A DNA stretch of 64,000 nt from Streptomyces griseus subsp. griseus (GTDB taxonomy: Bacteria > Actinomycetota > Actinomycetes > Streptomycetales > Streptomycetaceae): positions 4,526,001-4,590,000 of the forward strand of contig NZ_CP032543.1 in NCBI RefSeq assembly GCF_003610995.1. Direction: 5' to 3'. Below the pieces are notes generated by a model that saw only the letters and a list, made by a program, of their open reading frames with translations, searched no databases and was not told the DNA's origin. The first letter of the stretch is position 1, and every line of letters begins with the position of its first letter. Position numbers and translations under genes: made by a program. Shown here piece after piece: positions 58,806-64,000 of this stretch.

Positions 58806-60035
58806 TCAGGAGGCGGTGTTCAGCGTCAGGCCGTAGTAGCGGAGCAGGTCGTCCAGCGGCTGCATCCAGCTGGCGCCGCTGCCGAAGCTGCCGTCGCAGT
58901 TGAGGTCGCTGGAGCCGGAGGTCACGCCCTGGGCCTGACCCTGGTTGGTGATCCAGGCGCCGCCGCTGTCGCCCTTGTGGATGCAGACGCTGGACTTGGC
59001 CAGGCCCTTGACCAGGGTCTGCGGCTGGCCCGGGTCGGTGTAGGTGACCGAGTGGTTGTAGCTGCTGATGGTGCCGCAGGTCCACCCGGTGGTCGCGCCG
59101 GACTTGCACACCGTCGAACCGACGGCGGCCCGCTGGCTCCCCCGGACCGGGGTGTCCGCCACGACTCGCCAGCCGCCGACCTTGGTGGTGACGGAGTTGC
59201 CCGAGCTGATGGCGGCGACGCCCATGTCGACGCTGTCGTAGCCGTGCGCGAAGCGGGTGGCGGTCCCCTTGGCGAACTGCGACCCGTTGAAGTACAGGGT
59301 GTCCAGTCCCTTGACGCAGTGGCCGGCGGTGGCCAGGTACTGCCGGCCCTGCTGGTCCCGGGCGCCGAAGCCCACCGAGCAGTAACCGCCGTTCACATCG
59401 GAGGTATTGATGTTCATCTTGCTGCCGGGTGCGATGGCGGCGGCGGCCTGCGGGGCGTCGCCGGCCGTGGTCTCCACGGTGACGGCCGAGCCGTGCGCAC
59501 GCGCGGCGGCGACGAACGCGCGGCTGGTGGCGTCGTCCGTGTCGCGGACGGTGACGACGACCTTGTTTCCGGCCGGGTCGACGTGCCAGGACTCCACGCC
59601 GACGGGGAGCTTCTTCTCGGCGAGCCGGTCGAGTTCCGCCTTGATCCGGTCGAGGGTGGCGGGGGCCCGGGCGGGGATACGGGCGGCGAGTCCGGCGGCC
59701 TTCACGTCGGCGGCCTGCTGTGCGGTGGTGACGTCGACGGTGAGGGTGCCCCTGGCGTCGAAGTACGCGCTCCTGGTGGGCACTCCCGACCTGCCGAGGC
59801 GCTCCAGGGTCTGCTGCTGGGCGCTCTGGCGGTCGAGTTTCCGCCCGGCCTCCGCGACGGAGACGCCGAGCGAGTCGGCGAGCGCCTTCACCATGCCGGT
59901 GGGCTGTGCCGTACGGGCGGACGGGGCGGGGGTGGGGTCTGCGGCGGTGGGCTGTGAGGCGGCCGCGATGCCTCCGGTCAGAGCCACCGCTCCGGCTATC
60001 GCGCCGATCGACAGAGTCCTGCTGATCCTGTTCAC
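58806..60035 (-). CDS. Streptogrisin-like secreted serine protease (S1E type)
   Basis: The 409-residue preproprotein has a signal peptide (MNRISRTLSIGAIAGAVALT), a propeptide of about 180 residues with the helical pro-domain expected of alpha-lytic/streptogrisin proteases, and a mature domain starting around MNINTSDVNGGYCSVGFGAR. The triad is His in YLATAGHCVKG, Asp in YDSVDMGVAAI and Ser in IHKGDSGGAWI. Several Cys pairs are present. GTG 60035 with AGGAG six bases upstream is chosen; in-frame codons further upstream do not look like a signal. Confidence 0.93.
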   Translation of the reverse strand: MNRISRTLSIGAIAGAVALTGGIAAASQPTAADPTPAPSARTAQPTGMVKALADSLGVSVAEAGRKLDRQSAQQQTLERLGRSGVPTRSAYFDARGTLTVDVTTAQQAADVKAAGLAARIPARAPATLDRIKAELDRLAEKKLPVGVESWHVDPAGNKVVVTVRDTDDATSRAFVAAARAHGSAVTVETTAGDAPQAAAAIAPGSKMNINTSDVNGGYCSVGFGARDQQGRQYLATAGHCVKGLDTLYFNGSQFAKGTATRFAHGYDSVDMGVAAISSGNSVTTKVGGWRVVADTPVRGSQRAAVGSTVCKSGATTGWTCGTISSYNHSVTYTDPGQPQTLVKGLAKSSVCIHKGDSGGAWITNQGQAQGVTSGSSDLNCDGSFGSGASWMQPLDDLLRYYGLTLNTAS

Positions 60036-60863
60036 GTCTTCTCCTATGGGGATACGGTCCTGTTCCGCCGTGCTCAGGACCGGGTCCGCCCAGCTCGAAC
60101 TGGGCATGACAAAAAATGGGGGGTGGCGCATGCGTGGGAAATCGCGGAACCCGCATGCTCAGTTCACGGGATCCCGGTGGGACGGGAGCCCGTTGCGGTG
60201 CGGCTGATCGCTGTGAGGTGCGAGTGGCCGGCCGATGAGGGGAAACCTACGAACGCGGCACCCGGATCACCATCCGGGTGCCGCGTATACGGACCCCTAT
60301 CTAATTCGCCGTCCGTTCACCGGCTTGCCGCCCCCGCGTCCGAGGCGGGCGGGCGGCGTGCCCGTACCACCGTCCGCACCGCTCCCACCAGGCCGGACGC
60401 GCGACCGGGTCCGCGCCAACCTCCGGGCCCTGGGCTGTTTTTGAAAGTTAATTGCGTATCCGTGGACCCGCTCCCCGGATATTTGCGGGGAGCGGGGACG
60501 ACGTAGGTTCTGGCACGGACACGGGTGTGCGGAATGAGCTGTGCGCACCCTTTCGGAAGTCCCAGCCGAAAGGGTGCCGCGCCCTGCATTCCGAGCAGTC
60601 GGCCGAGCGTGCTCCGCTGCGCGCCCTATCGCCGAGAGCTCTTCCGCACGCCCGTGCATACGCGTGCCCGGGTGCCGCCCGAAGGTGATTGCGGCTCTTC
60701 ACCGAAGGTGTTCGGCCCGCTGTTGTTCACCGGGGACAAGTGATCTACTTGTTTCTCCAGGAGGCGGCGAAAGATCTCGTGGCGTAGTCGGATCTCGTGG
60801 CGTAGTCCGGGCCACCTGGACGAATCCGGGCCCATCGGGGCGGAGGAGAGCGAGGGTGGCGAC
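60036..60863. other. Protease to LuxR intergenic region, 828 nt, hairpin-rich, no gene seen
   Basis: Perfect hairpins occur at 60254-60285 (14-bp stem, CACC loop), 60467-60496 (11-bp stem), and 60545-60577 (GCACCCTTTCGG stem, 12 bp). A direct repeat lies at 60773-60807. The sequence around 60430-60460 is A/T-rich (TTTTTGAAAGTTAATTGCG). Small open frames (for example near 60123-60506) lack coding signs. The hairpins separate the two divergent genes. Confidence 0.7.
60773..60807 (+). repeat. 17-bp direct repeat before the LuxR gene
   Basis: GATCTCGTGGCGTAGTC occurs at 60773-60789 and 60791-60807. It ends 56 bp before the start codon of the regulator, so it may be its operator. Confidence 0.8.
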
Positions 60864-63716
60864 GTGATCACGACGTGTGGCTCTGCCCTGCGGTCCCTGG
60901 CGCGTGCGCTGCCCGGCCGGCACGCCGATCCGGTGCTGATGTTCGTCGAGGGCGCCGCTGGCGAAGGGAAGAGCCACCTGCTCCAGGAGCTGGCCGTGCT
61001 GCCCGGGCTGCCGGAGCCGGCCCGCCTGTGGTGGCGGTGCGGTGCGGAGGGCGGGCCGCCCGAGGAGGGCGAGCACCGGCGGGAGCCCGCCCTGTGGCTG
61101 GTGGACGACGCGCACCGGGCGGACGAGGACGAGTTGCGTCGGCTGCGCCGGGTGCTGGAGGGGCTGGAGCGCGGCTCGGCGGCGGTGGTGACCTACCGCC
61201 CCGAGGAGCTGGCGGTGCCCGGTCTGCCGCTGGGCGGCCCGCCGATGACGTACCCGGACCGGCTGGCGGTGCTCTGGAGCCGGCTGGCGCCCTGGGACGA
61301 GGAACGGGTCCGCCGGGCCGCCGCCGAGGCGCTGGACGAGAGCGGCTGTACGGCCGAGGCCGTGGCCAGGATCCATGAGCGCACCGGCGGAGTGCCCCGG
61401 GTGGTCGTGGACCTGCTGGCCATGGTGCGGGGACAGTGGCCGGCCTTCACCGGCACGGCCGCCGAGGTGGACGCGGCCGGTGTGCCGACCCGGCTGGCCG
61501 AGCTGGTGCTGAGCCGCACGCACGCCCTGTCGCCGGAGCACCGGCCGGTGGTCTGGGCGGCCGCCGTCCTCGACGGGCCCGTCGCCCGCGAGGAGCTGAT
61601 CGCGGTGTCGGGGCTCGGGGCCGCGACGGGGAACAGCGCGCTGCTGCGGGCCCTGGAGTGCGCGGCCCTGGCGGAGCCGGCCGAGGGCCGCTACGGCTTC
61701 GCGGTCCCCCTGGCCGCCTCCGCCGTACGGGCCACCGTGCCCGGCCCCGTACGCCAGGATCTGCACCGGCGGACGGCGAACGTCCTCACCCGCAGACACC
61801 CCGTGGCCTGGGCCGATGTGGCCGAGCACCATCGGGCGGCCGGGGACGGCCACCGATGGCTCAGGGCGGTGGAGAAGGCGGCCGGGGCGGCGGAGGCCTC
61901 CGGCCGGCACCAGCAGGCGATCACGCTCCTGGAGCGGACGCTGGCCTCGCCCGACCTCCCGCCGCAGGCCCGGGCCCGGCTGGCCCCGCTGCTGGCCCGT
62001 AACGCGGTGACCGGACTGCGCTCGGACCAGACCGTGGAAGTGCTCGCGCAGATCGTGCGGGACGCGGCCCTGCCCCCGGCCGTACGGGGAGAGCTGCGCC
62101 TCGACCTGGGGCTGATGCTCTGCAACCAGGTGGGCCGGTTCCCCGAGGGGTGGCGGGTGCTGGAGACCGCCGCCGCCGAACTGCGCGAGGTCCACTCCGC
62201 CCTGGCCGCACGCGCGATGGCGGCCCTGGTCCTCCCGTACCAGCCGGGCGTCTCCCTCGACGTCCACCAGGGCTGGCTGATCAAGGCCATGGCCGCCGCG
62301 GACGACAGCGGGGACGAGGCCATGCGTACGGCGGTCCTGGCCAACCAGGTGGGGCTCGCGATGAGCTGGGCCGACCCCGAGGCGTGGGAGCTGGTGGAGA
62401 AGCTGCCCGTGCAGAGCACGGACCCCGCCTGCGTCCGGCAGGCGGCGCGCGGCCTGTGCAACGCCGCGGACTCCGCGGTCTGGCTCGGTTTCTACGGGCG
62501 GGTGGACGACCTGCTGGCCCAGGGGCGCGAGCTGTCCGCGCGGACCGGCGCGCCCTACACCGAACACAGCGCGCTGGGGACGCTGCTGCTCCAGGCGTGG
62601 TGGACCGGCCAGTGGCTGGGCCTGGCCAAGCGGTGCGAGGACTTCATCGCCGCCACCGCCGACATGCCGTTCATCGCCTCCGACGCCTATGTCGTACGCG
62701 GCCTGCTCGCCGTCGCCCAGGGGGACTGGGGCGAGGCGAAGTCCTGGCTGTTCCAGCGGGGGACGTTCGAGACCGAGAGGCTGCCCGTGCCCCTGGGCGC
62801 GGCGGCGGCCGGAGCCGTGATCCGCCTGGCCCTGGCCCGGCAGGAGGTGACGGCCGCGGCGGAACAGGCGCGGTCGGCCTGGCAGGTGGTGGCCGAGAAG
62901 GGCGTATGGCCATGGGCCGCGGAACTCGCACCGTGGGCCGTGGAGGCGCTGGTGCGCGCGGGCGACAGCGGCACGGCCCGCACCATGGTCCGGAGCTTCG
63001 CCCAGGGCCTCGGCCGCTGTGACGCGCCCGCCGCCAGGGCGGCGCTGGTGTGGAGCCGGGCCGTACTCGCCGAGGCGGAGGCGTCGACCGGGGAGCGGCG
63101 GGGCGGACTGCTGGAGGCCGCGACGCTGTTCGGGAAGGCCGCGGCGGCCTACGCGGAGCTTCCGCGCCCCTACTCCCAGGCACTGACCACGGAGGGCGCC
63201 GCGCGCTGCGTGCTCGCGGCGGACACGGAGGGGGCATCGCCGGGCCCGGCCCCGGAAGCGGAGACGACGGACACCGCCGTTCCATCGCCGACCCCGGTCT
63301 CCGGCGCCGCCGTCGTCTCGCCGACCCCGGTCTCCGACGACGCAGCCGCGACGCCGACCCCTGTGGGCGGTGCGTCCGCCGCCACCACCGCGGCCCTCGC
63401 CGATCTGGAGTCCTGCGCCCAGCGTTTCACCGACCTGGGGGCCGTCTGGGACGCCGCCCGGGCCCGAGCCCTCCTCCGTACCCGGCAGCCCGCCAGGAAG
63501 GGCCGTCCGCCCGGCCGCCCCTCGCACGCCGACCAGCTGTCACCCCGGGAGGAGGAGGTGGCGCAGCTCGCCGTCTCCGGCCTGACCAACCGGGAGATCG
63601 CCGCGACCCTGCACCTCTCCCCGCGGACCGTGGAGCAGCACATCGCCGGCGCGATGCGCAAGACCGGCGCGCTCTCCCGCCGCGACCTGGCTCACCGACC
63701 GGGCCCGACGTCCTGA
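60864..63716 (+). CDS. Large LuxR-family (LAL-type) ATP-binding regulator
   Basis: The 950-residue protein has a P-loop near the N-terminus (FVEGAAGEGKSHLLQELAVL, residues about 28-46) and Walker B-like ALWLVDDAH, an alpha-helical tetratricopeptide-like middle, and a C-terminal LuxR HTH (LSPREEEVAQLAVSGLTNRE, IAATLHLSPRTVEQHIAGAM). This is the layout of the large ATP-binding LuxR regulators. An 11-residue repeat (SPTPV...) occupies residues 808-840. GTG 60864 is 13 bases after GGAGGAGAG. It probably controls a local or distant target; which one is not visible. Confidence 0.9.
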   Translation: MITTCGSALRSLARALPGRHADPVLMFVEGAAGEGKSHLLQELAVLPGLPEPARLWWRCGAEGGPPEEGEHRREPALWLVDDAHRADEDELRRLRRVLEGLERGSAAVVTYRPEELAVPGLPLGGPPMTYPDRLAVLWSRLAPWDEERVRRAAAEALDESGCTAEAVARIHERTGGVPRVVVDLLAMVRGQWPAFTGTAAEVDAAGVPTRLAELVLSRTHALSPEHRPVVWAAAVLDGPVAREELIAVSGLGAATGNSALLRALECAALAEPAEGRYGFAVPLAASAVRATVPGPVRQDLHRRTANVLTRRHPVAWADVAEHHRAAGDGHRWLRAVEKAAGAAEASGRHQQAITLLERTLASPDLPPQARARLAPLLARNAVTGLRSDQTVEVLAQIVRDAALPPAVRGELRLDLGLMLCNQVGRFPEGWRVLETAAAELREVHSALAARAMAALVLPYQPGVSLDVHQGWLIKAMAAADDSGDEAMRTAVLANQVGLAMSWADPEAWELVEKLPVQSTDPACVRQAARGLCNAADSAVWLGFYGRVDDLLAQGRELSARTGAPYTEHSALGTLLLQAWWTGQWLGLAKRCEDFIAATADMPFIASDAYVVRGLLAVAQGDWGEAKSWLFQRGTFETERLPVPLGAAAAGAVIRLALARQEVTAAAEQARSAWQVVAEKGVWPWAAELAPWAVEALVRAGDSGTARTMVRSFAQGLGRCDAPAARAALVWSRAVLAEAEASTGERRGGLLEAATLFGKAAAAYAELPRPYSQALTTEGAARCVLAADTEGASPGPAPEAETTDTAVPSPTPVSGAAVVSPTPVSDDAAATPTPVGGASAATTAALADLESCAQRFTDLGAVWDAARARALLRTRQPARKGRPPGRPSHADQLSPREEEVAQLAVSGLTNREIAATLHLSPRTVEQHIAGAMRKTGALSRRDLAHRPGPTS
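63285..63383 (+). repeat. 33-bp in-frame tandem repeat in the LuxR gene
   Basis: Units start at 63285, 63318 and 63351. The first two share TCGCCGACCCCGGTCTCCG; the third is diverged. They encode SPTPVSGAAVV, SPTPVSDDAAA and TPTPVGGASAA, a likely flexible linker before the HTH domain. Confidence 0.9.
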
Positions 63717-64000
63717 GCCGGGAAGGTCCAGAACCTTCTGTCGTGCTCCCAGACGGCCACGGTCGCGGCCTCCCAGTCCAGCACCCAGCCGGTACGCACC
63801 CCGCGCGCCCCCCAGCCGTCCGGGCCCCGGCGCGGGATCGCGAAGCCCGCCTCGCGTGCCGCGACCGCCGCTTCACAGGCCTCGCGCGCGATGCGGAGGG
63901 CCTCCGACTCGGTCTCGGCGGCCCCGGTGAAGACATGCAGGCCGCACCGCTCGGGCTGTACGGAGTTCCTGGTGGGGACATCGACCTGGAAGTAGAGCTT
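63692..64000 (-). CDS. Uncharacterised protein (partial, C-terminal part)
   Basis: The reverse strand from the window edge is open for 102 codons, reading KLYFQVDVPTRNSVQPERCG, then TESEALRIAREACEAAVAAR, GWGARGVRTGWVLDWEAATV and FWTFPAQDVGPGR before TGA. No start codon is within the window. Codon use is strongly GC-biased as in real Streptomyces genes. It overlaps the 3' end of the LuxR gene by 25 bases. The family is not recognised. Confidence 0.6.
   Translation of the reverse strand, partial: KLYFQVDVPTRNSVQPERCGLHVFTGAAETESEALRIAREACEAAVAAREAGFAIPRRGPDGWGARGVRTGWVLDWEAATVAVWEHDRRFWTFPAQDVGPGR

Noticed and set aside
60123..60506. A 127-codon frame in the gap before the LuxR gene
   Set aside because: Amino-acid composition and codon use are not those of a coding gene, and it passes through two perfect hairpins.

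Overview
The window is high-GC actinobacterial chromosome and almost certainly Streptomyces. Nearly every codon ends in G or C, start codons are often GTG (TTG for rpoB), and the proteins read as typical Streptomyces forms. These include a 1161-residue RpoB, a 340-residue RpoA, NusG with a long acidic N-terminus, and zinc-ribbon forms of L33, S14 and L36. The gene order matches the conserved ribosomal-protein and RNA-polymerase region of Streptomyces chromosomes. No rRNA genes, CRISPR arrays, prophage, insertion sequences or attachment sites were seen.

Layout. 0-9.1 kb: a partial yajQ, four tRNA genes (Tyr, Thr, Met, Trp), an NAD(P)-binding oxidoreductase, a degenerate-looking amidohydrolase, rpmG followed by two MaoC/HadAB-like hydratase subunits, murB, a TetR regulator facing a broken oxidoreductase remnant, an adenosine-deaminase-family enzyme and aspC. 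9.2-27.2 kb: secE-nusG, rplK-rplA, a lipoprotein, rplJ-rplL with an L10 leader, rpoB-rpoC, and the str operon rpsL-rpsG-fusA-tuf. 27.4-31.1 kb: an accessory island with a secreted trypsin-like protease, a PIG-L deacetylase lipoprotein and a GNAT acetyltransferase. 31.1-48.9 kb: the S10, spc and alpha operons, including secY, adk, map, infA and rpoA, ending in truA. 48.9-55 kb: two frameshifted membrane-protein genes, an ABC-F ATPase, a repeat-rich spacer, rplM-rpsI and glmM. 55-64 kb: a DUF389 membrane protein, coaA, a SigE-type sigma factor with a partner membrane protein, a streptogrisin-like protease, a large LuxR/LAL regulator and one partial gene.

How it works together. The core encodes most of the ribosome, the alpha, beta and beta-prime subunits of RNA polymerase, elongation factors, IF-1, the Sec translocon and N-terminal Met processing. 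Strong GC-rich hairpins and good -35/-10 promoters mark the operon boundaries. The str and S10 operons carry a nearly identical 25-nt hairpin-containing element shortly upstream of rpsL and rpsJ, which is the best candidate here for a shared regulatory device.

Caution. rpsK lacks one C at its start, and two other genes near 49-50 kb also need one-base insertions to restore their frames. A local consensus-sequence error is the simplest explanation. Most of the window is ordinary housekeeping sequence; the unusual signals are mainly non-coding (leaders, tandem repeats, palindromes, leaderless-start promoters).
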